Shown one piece after another: positions 27,435 through 35,164 of a stretch of 64,000 bases of DNA. The notes beneath the pieces are model-generated. The model had not been told where the DNA came from, did not search any database, and saw only the letters and a program-made list of their open reading frames with translations. This stretch comes from Streptomyces indicus. GTDB taxonomy: Bacteria > Actinomycetota > Actinomycetes > Streptomycetales > Streptomycetaceae. Every line of letters starts with the position of its first letter. Position 1 is the first letter of the stretch. Location of the stretch: NCBI RefSeq assembly GCF_900100315.1, contig NZ_FNFF01000010.1:1-64000 (forward strand), read 5' to 3'. The translations under genes were made by a program, and so were the position numbers.

Positions 27435-28034
27435 TCAGAACTGCACGTCCGAGCACGCGTAGAACGCGTTGCCCGTGTCCGCGATCGTCCAGACCGCGAG
27501 GATGACGTGCCGCCCCGACTTGCCGGACGGCAGCTTGCCCGAGTGCGAGAGCGTCGCCGGGGGCTGGCCGCTGAAGGGGACGGTGAGGAACGGCGTGAGC
27601 TCCAGGGACGACCGCGAGAGCGGCGCGTTCTGGTTCCAGCCGTTCTTGGTGATGTAGTAGCGGAAGTCGGTCGTGGAGTGCCGCGCCGTGAACTGCCAGC
27701 GGAAGGTCTGCGTGGCCCCGTTCGTGACCGGTGTGGCCGGCCAGGCGCCGCCGCCGGGCTTGGTGGGCGAGTTGAGCACGTCGAACTGGCCGAGGCCAGC
27801 CGAACAGATCTTGCCGTCCGCCGGACCCGCGGCCGGGAAGCCCTTCGGGCCCTCGACGCTCTGCGGTTCCCACTGGATGGCGCCGCAGCCGGTGACCGTG
27901 CCGTTCTGGCAGAGCTTCTGGCGGCTGATGGGCAAATCGGTGTAGCCGTGACCGCTCGCGCCGCCGGACGAGAGCGCGAACGCCCCCGCGGTCGCGAGGC
28001 CCACCAAGGCCGCGTACGTCTTCTTTCTCCGCAT
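27435..28034 (-). CDS. Lytic polysaccharide monooxygenase (AA10, chitin/cellulose-active)
   Basis: The 199-residue precursor has a signal peptide (1-28) that exposes His29 at the mature N-terminus (HGYTDLPISR), the first copper ligand of the histidine brace. The second His is in FTARHSTTD, and the axial aromatic is in NAFYACSDVQF. It is a single-domain AA10 enzyme without a binding module. It would oxidatively cleave crystalline chitin or cellulose outside the cell. ATG 28034 follows AGGAG. A perfect DasR-box core lies 137 bases upstream, which points to induction by N-acetylglucosamine and so to chitin. Confidence 0.93.
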   Translation of the reverse strand: MRRKKTYAALVGLATAGAFALSSGGASGHGYTDLPISRQKLCQNGTVTGCGAIQWEPQSVEGPKGFPAAGPADGKICSAGLGQFDVLNSPTKPGGGAWPATPVTNGATQTFRWQFTARHSTTDFRYYITKNGWNQNAPLSRSSLELTPFLTVPFSGQPPATLSHSGKLPSGKSGRHVILAVWTIADTGNAFYACSDVQF

Positions 28035-28170
28035 CCTGCTGCTCCTGTGGCTCGTGAAGTGGGGGTGAGCTCGAGCGCTGCGCAGTGCTGTGTGAGAGGT
28101 GCGGGCATGCCTGCGGGGAGGCATGCCGGTGGTGCGTGGGGTGGAGACAGGGAATCCCCGGTACATCTCC

Positions 28171-28180
28171 GGTCTAGACC
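28171..28180. promoter_or_regulatory. DasR-responsive element (dre) upstream of the LPMO gene
   Basis: GGTCTAGACC is a perfect palindrome matching the core of the DasR consensus (TGGTCTAGACCA); with the flanking T on the reverse strand 11 of 12 positions fit. DasR represses chitin genes in Streptomyces until glucosamine phosphates accumulate. It lies 137 bases upstream of the LPMO start and 11 bases before the stop of the kinase gene. Confidence 0.75.
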
Positions 28181-28190
28181 AAGTCCCAGA

Positions 28191-28910
28191 TTATGGCCGG
28201 GAGTTGAACATGTCCATACCAATAGTGGAGACGATCCGGTCGGCCCGGGCGCGCGAGCCCTCGACCAGTTCGCCGTTGGGCCCGTCGTTCGTCCGCACCC
28301 AGTCCTCGGCGCCCTGCCGGGTCCGGCCGCCTGCCAACTGCCGCTCGACCAAGCGGAGTTGACGCACATCGCCAGGCGCCTCGACGTACCACAGCGCCCC
28401 CATGAGGCCGCGTGCATCGCGCCAGCCCGGCAGGTCGCAGGCGAGGTAGTTCCCCTCGGTGATCACGAGGCGGGCGGCGGGTGCGACGCGGTGGCGCGCC
28501 GCCACCGGTTCGTCCAGGGTCCGGTCGAAGTCGGGTACGTAGAGGTCCCGGCCGGTCTCGGCGAGGACCCGGCGCAGCAGCGCGAGGTACCCGTACACGT
28601 CGAAGCTCGGCTCCGAACCCTTGCGCGCGGTCAGCCCGAGCCGCGCCAACTGCGCGTTGGACAGGTGGAATCCGTCGAGCGGCAGATACGCGGCCTCCTC
28701 GCCGATCCGCTCCACCAGCGCCCGCGCCAGCGTGGACTTGCCGGCGCCGGGCGGCCCCGCGAGCCCGAGCAGGACGCGCGGGCCCGCGGCCGTGAGCCGC
28801 CAGGCGTCGGCGGCGAGGGAGTCCAGGGAAGGGGCGTCCGGGGAAGGGGCGTCTGAGGAAGGGGCGTCCGAGGAAGGGGCGTCCGGGTGCGGCGGCTCAG
28901 CGATCTCCAT
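28191..28910 (-). CDS. P-loop nucleoside/sugar kinase family protein
   Basis: This 239-residue kinase has Walker A GPPGAGKS (about 53-60), the lid/substrate region PLDGFHLSN and a Walker-B-like LVITEGNY. It resembles the uridine kinase / fructose-transport kinase family. Residues 9-30 are a tandem Asp-Ala-Pro-Ser-Ser repeat encoded by four 15-base units (28827-28886). The ATG at 28910 overlaps the end of the SPFH gene by 14 bases, so the two are coupled. The substrate is not known. Confidence 0.83.
   Translation of the reverse strand: MEIAEPPHPDAPSSDAPSSDAPSPDAPSLDSLAADAWRLTAAGPRVLLGLAGPPGAGKSTLARALVERIGEEAAYLPLDGFHLSNAQLARLGLTARKGSEPSFDVYGYLALLRRVLAETGRDLYVPDFDRTLDEPVAARHRVAPAARLVITEGNYLACDLPGWRDARGLMGALWYVEAPGDVRQLRLVERQLAGGRTRQGAEDWVRTNDGPNGELVEGSRARADRIVSTIGMDMFNSRP
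28827..28886. repeat. 15-base in-frame tandem repeat, four copies
   Basis: GGAAGGGGCGTCCGG-like units recur with a 15-base period (AAGGGG at 28829, 28844, 28859 and 28874). They encode the repeated DAPSS near the kinase N-terminus, so copy number can vary without a frameshift. Confidence 0.8.
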
Positions 28911-30159
28911 GCCCCGTATAGAACGCCACCGTCAGGTCCTTCACCAAGGCCTTGCGCTCATAGTCGTCCAGTTCGACCAGGCCCCGCATCGTCAGCCGCG
29001 TGACCGTGTCCTCCACCGAGTCGACCACCTGGGTCAGGACGCTCTCGCGGTGCCGCAGGTCCAGGGCCGCGATCCGGCGGCGCCGCATCACCTCGGCCAC
29101 CTCGGGCGCGTACTCGATCCGGGTCGGCTGCGCCGAGAACACCTCGAGTCCGGCGGGTCCGGCGTCCGCGACGAGCAACCGGGTCAGCGCGTCACCGACC
29201 GCCTCGGCGTCCCGGAGCGTCGGGCCGTCCCCGTGGAAGGCGTCGGCGGGCAGCTGCGAGAACACCCGCGCCATCGCCGCCTCCACGCACTCGCGCAGAT
29301 ACGTCTCGTGGTCCTCGACGCCGAGCGTGGCCCGCGCGGTGTCCTGCACCCGCCACACCACGAGCACCACGACCCGCAGCGCGGCCCCCTGCGCGTCCAC
29401 GGCGGGCAGCGGTTCGCTGCGCCAGTGCCGAAGGCGTACGTCCACCCGGCGCCGCTTGAGGAACGGGTTGACCCACACCAGGCCGGTCCGGCGCACACTC
29501 CCCCGGTACCGCCCGAACAGCGAGACCACCCACGCCCGCCCGGTCCGCCCGCGCCCGAGCCCGCCGAAGGAGCAGAGCGCCAGCGCACCCGATCCTGCGA
29601 GCAGCGCCCACTGCGCCGGTCCCGGCTGGGCGCCCGCGAGCACGGGCAGCCGGGCGAGCTCCAGGACGGCGGGCGGGACGAGGCCCGCCCACCACAGTCC
29701 GGTCCCGCAGCCCGCGAGGCCGGCCGCGCCGGCGGCGACGGCCAGGGCTCCGGAGCGGGCGGCGGCCGGGCGCTCGACGAGGGTCTCGTCCACGGGGAGT
29801 ACGGCGCGGGCGGCGGCCTCGGGGGTACGGCGCCCGTGCCCCGCGGGCCGCGGCCTTGCCGCCCCTCCGGCCCCCACCACCGCGGGCCGCCCTGACCCGG
29901 CGGCGGGCCGCCGCACCGCCCGCTCGCCCCGCACGACCGCCCGCTCACCGGCCACGCCCGGGACCGGCTCACCGCTCCTCACCCGGGGCTGCTCCCCCGA
30001 CCCCTGCCGCGCGGGACCGAGCCCGAGGACCGGAGCCCCGGGCCCCGCGGCCCCGTCGTCGTCCCGGAACAACAGGTGCACCGGGATCTCCGTGGTCGCC
30101 TCGTTCTGGATCAACCGCACCCGCTCGGGGCCGGGGACGCCCCCCGCTTCCGCCGTCAT
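28897..30159 (-). CDS. SPFH/Band 7 domain membrane protein
   Basis: A 420-residue protein with a long Gly/Ala/Pro/Arg-rich N-terminus (about 1-130). Two hydrophobic segments follow near 150-215, then a Band 7 (SPFH) domain from about 235: YRGSVRRTGLVWVNPFLKRRRVDVRLR, VWRVQDTARATLGVEDHETYLRE and ALRE-like helices. Such proteins form membrane scaffolds. ATG 30159 follows GGAGG. It overlaps the downstream kinase gene and may act with it. Confidence 0.8.
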   Translation of the reverse strand: MTAEAGGVPGPERVRLIQNEATTEIPVHLLFRDDDGAAGPGAPVLGLGPARQGSGEQPRVRSGEPVPGVAGERAVVRGERAVRRPAAGSGRPAVVGAGGAARPRPAGHGRRTPEAAARAVLPVDETLVERPAAARSGALAVAAGAAGLAGCGTGLWWAGLVPPAVLELARLPVLAGAQPGPAQWALLAGSGALALCSFGGLGRGRTGRAWVVSLFGRYRGSVRRTGLVWVNPFLKRRRVDVRLRHWRSEPLPAVDAQGAALRVVVLVVWRVQDTARATLGVEDHETYLRECVEAAMARVFSQLPADAFHGDGPTLRDAEAVGDALTRLLVADAGPAGLEVFSAQPTRIEYAPEVAEVMRRRRIAALDLRHRESVLTQVVDSVEDTVTRLTMRGLVELDDYERKALVKDLTVAFYTGHGDR

Positions 30160-30175
30160 CGCACCCTCCGTACCG

Positions 30176-30243
30176 CCGAACCCGACACCGACCTGCGCCT
30201 CTCCGCCGAACCCGACACCGACCCGCGCCTCTCCGCCGAAACA
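30176..30243. repeat. 31-base tandem repeat between SPFH and NlpC/P60-like genes
   Basis: Two copies plus a partial third of a unit running CCGAACCCGACACCGACC then TGCGCCTCTCCG. They fill the gap between the SPFH start and the stop of the upstream cell-wall gene and could be the promoter or leader of the SPFH gene. Confidence 0.65.
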
Positions 30244-30244
30244 C

Positions 30245-31537
30245 TCACCGGAACAACCGCCGCCAGGTCTCCGGACCCGGCATCCCGTCCGCCGCACCGC
30301 CGCGCCAGCCCTGGGCCCGCTGGAACGCCTCGACCGCGCGCCGGTCCGCCTCGCCCCAGCGCGGCCCCGGGCCCTGCGCGTAGAAGCGGCCGTATCCCTT
30401 CTTGACGAGCTGCCGACCGAGCTGCGTGATGTACGCGTTCGACTGCCCGGGCCGGAAGAACGCGCGACCGGGATACGCCGGCACCCCCTGCACCGGACCC
30501 GCCGCACCGGCCGCCGGGATGTCCCGGCCCTTGCCGCTCACCAGGTACTCCCAGGTCAGCGGGCCCGGCAGACCGTCCGCGTCCTTGCCGCGCCAGCCCT
30601 GCGCAAGCTGGAAAGCCTGCGTGGCGCGGCGGTCCGCCTCACCCCACACCGGCCCCGGACCCTGGCGGTAGAAGCGCCGGCCGCCGCGCTCGACGAGCAG
30701 CTTGCCGAGCTGGGTGACGTACGGGCTGCGCACGCCGGGGCCGAAGGACGCGCGGCCCGGGTAGCGCGCGGGGGCACCGGACGCGGCGGCCGTCAGGGCC
30801 TTGTAGCGGTAGGCCGTATAGCGCTTGGAATGACTCCAATACGCGTACGGGGTGGCCTGTTTGCGGGTGTGCGGCCGGGCCTGCTCATAGGCGAGGTAAT
30901 GCGAGCGGGTGTAATCCGTCCAGCCGCCGAAAATCGTCACGTGCGAACCCCTTTCCGGATCGGCGGGATTGTGGAACAGCAGAATGTCGCCCGGCTGGAG
31001 CTGGTCGCGCGTGACACGCACGGCGAAACGGTCGAGTGTTCCGGTCCATTGGTTCGAACCGAGATTCCAGGCCATCGAGACGAAGCCCGAACAGTCCTGC
31101 CGGTAGCCGTCGCGCCAGTACCGTTCGAGGCTGTACGGGACCTTCGCGGACACCCACGTCTTGGCCCGCCTGATGATGTCGGCGCGCGTCGTGGGCTTCA
31201 GGGCGGCGGCGGGCGCGGGGGCTCCGGGCGCGCCGTGCAGCGGGGCCGCGGTGCCCTGCGGGTGGTCGTGCGGGTCGTCGACGACGGGGCGCACCTGTGG
31301 GTGCGCGACGGCGGCCCCGACCGATGAGCCCGCCGAGAGCAGGGTGCCCGCGGCGGTCACGGTGATCAGTGCGCGGCGTGCGCAGTCGGCCGCGGAGAAA
31401 CGTACGGGCGCGGCCGCCGACGTATTCCCGATGCTGCGGCACCCCTCGCACGCGCACACATCCGCGGGGTCGAATTCCTGGAAGGCGGGCCGGGCGGATT
31501 CCCCGAATACCGGCAGGCCGTCCGCAGAGGATTGCAT
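30245..31537 (-). CDS. NlpC/P60-like peptidoglycan amidase with two C-terminal binding repeats
   Basis: The 430-residue protein has an N-terminal Cys-containing segment (DVCACEGC), a hydrophobic export helix (about 62-85), and an NlpC/P60-like domain with catalytic Cys in QDCSGFVSMAW and His in GSHVTIFGG. Two similar 70-residue repeats follow, each ending WGEADRRA...AFQ..QGWRG...DG.PGP.TW, a peptidoglycan-binding-like module. It probably trims or remodels the wall. ATG 31537 follows GAGGT. The unusual N-terminus before the export helix leaves signal processing uncertain. Confidence 0.8.
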   Translation of the reverse strand: MQSSADGLPVFGESARPAFQEFDPADVCACEGCRSIGNTSAAAPVRFSAADCARRALITVTAAGTLLSAGSSVGAAVAHPQVRPVVDDPHDHPQGTAAPLHGAPGAPAPAAALKPTTRADIIRRAKTWVSAKVPYSLERYWRDGYRQDCSGFVSMAWNLGSNQWTGTLDRFAVRVTRDQLQPGDILLFHNPADPERGSHVTIFGGWTDYTRSHYLAYEQARPHTRKQATPYAYWSHSKRYTAYRYKALTAAASGAPARYPGRASFGPGVRSPYVTQLGKLLVERGGRRFYRQGPGPVWGEADRRATQAFQLAQGWRGKDADGLPGPLTWEYLVSGKGRDIPAAGAAGPVQGVPAYPGRAFFRPGQSNAYITQLGRQLVKKGYGRFYAQGPGPRWGEADRRAVEAFQRAQGWRGGAADGMPGPETWRRLFR

Positions 31538-31736
31538 GCGATCTACCTCACACTCGGGAATCGTTCGGGAAATCGCCGTACGCGGATCTGCATGGTCGTC
31601 AGTTTCCCAACTGCTTGCGGATACCGCATGTTGACGGTCCGAATGCTGTACGCACACGGCGCACCGCCCCGGCCCCCGCGCCCGGGCGTGGTCACGAGCA
31701 CCCCTCGGAGTCCGGTAGAGTTCTCCAGGTCAGCAG

Positions 31737-31810
31737 GCGCCGCTAGCTCAGTTGGTTAGAGCAGCTGACTCTTAATCAGCGGGTCCGGGGTTCGAGTCCC
31801 TGGCGGCGCA
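31737..31810 (+). tRNA. tRNA-Lys (anticodon CUU)
   Basis: The cloverleaf is GCGCCGC acceptor, D-arm GCTCAGTTGGTTAGAGC, anticodon loop CTCTTAA, T-loop TTCGAGT and 3' GCGGCGCA. It is identical to the reverse-strand copy 6.8 kb away. Its 3' 38 bases recur alone at 12-49 and 31923-31960, which marks it as an integration target. A hairpin terminator follows at 31820-31847. Confidence 0.95.
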
Positions 31811-31819
31811 CGCGAAGAC

Positions 31820-31847
31820 AAGGCCCTCCGCTCCGGCGGGGGGCCTT
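31820..31847 (+). terminator. tRNA-Lys terminator
   Basis: AAGGCCC (31820-31826) pairs with GGGCCTT (31841-31847) around a GC-rich loop, 10 bases after the tRNA. Confidence 0.7.
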
Positions 31848-31922
31848 CGTCATGCCCCGACGCTTCTGCGGCACGCAACAGGCGGCTGGGGGTCCGGGGG
31901 TTATCCCCCGGATGAAAGCAGC

Positions 31923-31960
31923 ATCAGCGGGTCCGGGGTTCGAGTCCCTGGCGGCGCACG
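31923..31960 (+). other. Second tRNA-Lys 3' fragment (att-site-like)
   Basis: The 38-base 3' end of tRNA-Lys is repeated 112 bases after the end of the intact gene, preceded by the same ATGAAAGCAGC flank as the copy at the window start. Between tRNA and fragment lies a short GC-rich stretch with an inverted repeat (GGGGG...CCCCC around 31890-31910). This looks like an excision scar or minimal relic of the element family that uses this tRNA. Confidence 0.65.
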
Positions 31961-31966
31961 ATGGCG

Positions 31967-32010
31967 GATGGCGAGTCGTGTCCACGGAAAGCGTGGACCG
32001 GCTCGCCATC
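31967..32010. terminator. Long hairpin after the att-like fragment
   Basis: GATGGCGAG (31967-31975) pairs with CTCGCCATC (32002-32010), with an inner GTCCACG/CGTGGAC stem and a GAAA loop. It replaces the usual tRNA-Lys terminator at this copy. Confidence 0.55.
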
Positions 32011-32133
32011 GTCGTTTCTGCGCGGACTTCGTCCGCGCGGGGCGGGGGCTCCGCCGCCCGCACCCCCTTTGCCGCGCACCCCCTTTTGCCTCGCACCCCC
32101 CGTGGAACGGCCTGGCCGGATACGGTGTCGCCC

Positions 32134-32847
32134 ATGGCGAGCGACATACAGGAGCGGATCAAGAAGCTCATCATCGACCGGCGGCTCGCGTCGGGGGCCT
32201 CGCTGCCGACCGAGCCCGAGCTGATGGCGCTCCTCGGCGTGAGTCGCAATTCCGTGCGAGAGGCGCTCAAGGCGCTCCAGGCGATGGGAATCGTGGAGAT
32301 CCGGCATGGATTCGGTACCTATGTGGGACCGATGTCCGTCGCACCCATGATCGAAGGACTCACCTTCCGCACGGTCGCCGGCCACTACCGGGGCGAGGAC
32401 AGCCTTTTGCAGCTGCTCGAGCTGCGCGAGGCCGTCGAGACCGGGCTCATCTCCCGTCTCGCGGGGCAGCTTCCCGCCTCCGACCTGGCCGAACTCGACG
32501 CGCTCGTCGAGCGGATGGAACAGGAGGCGGCGGTCGGCGCCGTGGCCGCCGAGACCGACCGCGCCTTCCACGCCACGCTCTACCGCGGCCTGGGAAACCT
32601 GCTGCTCGGAGAGGTGCTCGAGGCGTTCTGGGACGCCTTCCACCGCGTCCGTACCGATCTCGGCCCGCACGACGTGCCGCCGGACCCGAAGGTCACCTGC
32701 CGGCAGCACCGCGAGATCCTCGACGCGGTGCGCTCGGGGGACGGCATCCGGGCCGAGCAGGCAATACGCGAGCACTTCGGTAACATTCGTACGCGGCTCG
32801 GCTCACCTACCTCAAGTGGCCTCCCAAATCACGCGTATGACAAGTAA
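32134..32847 (+). CDS. GntR-family regulator, FadR/FCD subfamily
   Basis: This 237-residue regulator has a GntR winged helix (about 4-70: LPTEPELMALLGVSRNSVREALKAL) and an FCD effector domain (about 78-220) with the metal-binding pattern ELREAVETGL, HATLY, and QHREILDAV. FCD regulators respond to organic acids or sugar acids. The ATG at 32134 lacks a strong ribosome site. It is upstream of the cslA leader, 343 bases away, but its targets cannot be inferred. Confidence 0.86.
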   Translation: MASDIQERIKKLIIDRRLASGASLPTEPELMALLGVSRNSVREALKALQAMGIVEIRHGFGTYVGPMSVAPMIEGLTFRTVAGHYRGEDSLLQLLELREAVETGLISRLAGQLPASDLAELDALVERMEQEAAVGAVAAETDRAFHATLYRGLGNLLLGEVLEAFWDAFHRVRTDLGPHDVPPDPKVTCRQHREILDAVRSGDGIRAEQAIREHFGNIRTRLGSPTSSGLPNHAYDK

Positions 32848-33190
32848 ACACCTTGTATCGCTCTTGCGATCAAGCCGCCGGTCGTAGAACCCTGGCGGAA
32901 GATTGGGAGCCTTGGGCTTCCATGTGGCGCGCGGTACGGGACAGTTGGGGGTTCCCGGACCCCGCCACGCGTGGAGGGGAAGCAACGGGCGGGTGGCCCC
33001 GGCTGTGAATCGGTGGGGTCCCGTTCATGAAGCAAGGCGGGGCGGGCATCATGCAACCGGAAGGCAGCTCTTCCATGTCCTAGTGACAGGTGGGGTGCCA
33101 GCCAGTGACGCGCCTGGGGGAGTCGAGGGGGACTCCGGCAGGCGGAAGGACCGACGAACACGCAGACCAGTGCGTGCGGGGGGATGACTC
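32848..33190 (+). promoter_or_regulatory. 343-base cslA upstream/leader region
   Basis: No gene is seen. The stretch is less GC-rich near 32848-32910 (probable promoter). It contains at least two clear hairpins: GGGAGCC-TTG-GGCTTCC at 32905-32921 and GAGTC...GACTC at 33120-33135, the latter 55 bases before the cslA start. A structured 5' leader is possible. It does not match the cyclic-di-AMP, cyclic-di-GMP or cobalamin riboswitch cores. Confidence 0.4.
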
Positions 33191-35164
33191 ATGACGTCGA
33201 CGCCGACGGGCGCCCGGCCGGGCTCCGACCCGACCGAGACGACCCAGTTGCGCGTGCCATCGCATCGGACGGGCGGCTTCAGGCGGATCAAGAAGACGCT
33301 GCCGCGCTACGACTACGAGCACTACAGCCGTCTCGCGGGGCCGTTGACGAACCCCGATCCGAGCAAGCCGTACAAGGTGCAGTACCGCTCGCTGCTCTCG
33401 CAGGAGCCGCACCGCATCCGGGCCGCGCTCATGCTCGGTGCCGCGCCGCTGCTCTCGCTGATCCTCCTGGCCTGGCTGCTCCAGCCGGAGCACTGGACGA
33501 AGCGCGACTACGTTCCGAACGCGTATCTGGAGCACCTCGACCTCGTCATGCTGATCTCGATCGGCCTGATCGAGTTCTTCCGGTGTATGAACGTGCTGTC
33601 GAACGCGCACGCGACCCTGGTCGCCCGCGACCCGATCCCGGTCGTCCCGGAGACGGGCACGCGCGTCGCCTTCCTCACCTCGTTCGTGCCCGGCAAGGAG
33701 CCGATCGAGATGGTGACGAAGACCCTGGAGGCGGCCGTCAAGCTGCGCCACCGCGGTCTGTTGCACATCTGGCTGCTCGACGAGGGCGACGACCCGGAGG
33801 TCAAGGAGGTCTGCGCCCGGCTCGGCGTGCACCACTTCTCCCGCAAGGGCGTCGCGAAGTGGAACCAGAAGAAGGGCCCGCACCGCGCCAAGACCAAGCA
33901 CGGCAACTACAACGCCTGGCTGGACGCGCACGGCGACGACTACGACTTCTTCGCCTCCGTCGACACCGACCACGTGCCGCTGCCCAACTACCTGGAGCGG
34001 ATGCTCGGCTTCTTCCGCGACCCGGACGTCGGCTTCGTCATCGGCCCGCAGGTCTACGGCAACTACGACTCGTTCGTCACGAAGGCCGCCGAGTCCCAGC
34101 AGTTCCTCTTCCACGCGCTGATCCAGCGCGCGGGCAACGCCTACGGCGCCCCGATGTTCGTCGGCACGTCCAACGCCGTACGCATCAGCGCGCTCAAGCA
34201 GATCGGCGGTCTGTACGACTCGATCACCGAGGACATGGCGACCGGCTTCGAGATCCACCGCCACCGCAACCCGAAGACGGGCAAGAAGTGGCGTTCGGTC
34301 TACACCCCGGACGTGCTGGCCGTCGGTGAGGGCCCGAGCGCCTGGACGGACTTCTTCACGCAGCAGATGCGCTGGTCGCGCGGTACGTACGAGACGATCC
34401 TCAAGCAGTACTGGAAGGGCTGGTACTCGCTGCCGCCGACCAAGCTCTTCAACTACACGATGATGATCATCTTCTACCCGATGGCCGCGATGAACTGGAT
34501 CCTGGCGGCGCTGAGTTGTGCGCTGTTCCTGGGTCTGGGCGCCTCGGGTGTGAACATCGACCCGGCGATCTGGCTGATGCTCTACGGCAACGCCTCGGCG
34601 CTCCAGATCGGTCTGTACATCTGGAACCGCCGCCACAATGTCTCCCCGCACGAGCCCGAGGGCTCCGGCGGTGTGGCCGGCATGGTGATGTCCGCGCTGT
34701 CGGCGCCGCTGTACGCGAAGGCGCTGATCGACTCGGCCCTGCGGCGCAAGTCCAAGTTCGTGGTCACGCCGAAGGGCGACTCGGCCTCCCCCGACCGCTG
34801 GTTCGGGACGTTCCGGTACCACTGGTACTTCATCTTGATCTTCGCCGCCTCGATGGCAGCCGGGTTCCACTACGGGCACGCCCACCCGGCGATGATCATC
34901 TGGGCCACGATCGCCATGCTGATCACCGCGACGCCGATCTTCGTCTGGCGCTGGCAGATCAAGCAGGACAAGAAGAAGCCCAGTGCGCAGACTCCCGGTG
35001 GCGGTCCGGGCGGCGGCGTGCCGCAGCAGCAGCCGTCCGCGGTGCCGCCCCAGGCGTCACACGACCGCAACCGGCCCAGCTGGGCCTCGGCCGGGCGCGA
35101 GCCAGGCCAGCCCGGACGCCCCGACCAGACCATGCAGATCGCCCTTGGGGGACGTAAGAAATGA
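33191..35164 (+). CDS. cslA: CslA cellulose-synthase-like glycosyltransferase
   Basis: The 657-residue GT2 membrane enzyme has the processive set: Asp in LDEGDDPEV, DxD in SVDTDH, TED in SITEDMATG and QxxRW in QQMRWSRGT. There are two transmembrane segments before and about five after the catalytic domain, then a Pro/Gln/Gly-rich cytoplasmic tail from about 600. In Streptomyces CslA makes a beta-glucan at hyphal tips and is needed for erect growth and attachment. It overlaps glxA by four bases (ATGA). The ATG at 33191 follows a GGGGGG run. Confidence 0.96.
   Translation: MTSTPTGARPGSDPTETTQLRVPSHRTGGFRRIKKTLPRYDYEHYSRLAGPLTNPDPSKPYKVQYRSLLSQEPHRIRAALMLGAAPLLSLILLAWLLQPEHWTKRDYVPNAYLEHLDLVMLISIGLIEFFRCMNVLSNAHATLVARDPIPVVPETGTRVAFLTSFVPGKEPIEMVTKTLEAAVKLRHRGLLHIWLLDEGDDPEVKEVCARLGVHHFSRKGVAKWNQKKGPHRAKTKHGNYNAWLDAHGDDYDFFASVDTDHVPLPNYLERMLGFFRDPDVGFVIGPQVYGNYDSFVTKAAESQQFLFHALIQRAGNAYGAPMFVGTSNAVRISALKQIGGLYDSITEDMATGFEIHRHRNPKTGKKWRSVYTPDVLAVGEGPSAWTDFFTQQMRWSRGTYETILKQYWKGWYSLPPTKLFNYTMMIIFYPMAAMNWILAALSCALFLGLGASGVNIDPAIWLMLYGNASALQIGLYIWNRRHNVSPHEPEGSGGVAGMVMSALSAPLYAKALIDSALRRKSKFVVTPKGDSASPDRWFGTFRYHWYFILIFAASMAAGFHYGHAHPAMIIWATIAMLITATPIFVWRWQIKQDKKKPSAQTPGGGPGGGVPQQQPSAVPPQASHDRNRPSWASAGREPGQPGRPDQTMQIALGGRKK

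Noticed and set aside
32848..33190. Cyclic-di-AMP (ydaO-type) riboswitch before cslA
   Set aside because: A TGAATCGGTGGGG stretch looked similar, but the conserved pseudo-symmetric core and the CAGCTAACC-type segment are missing.
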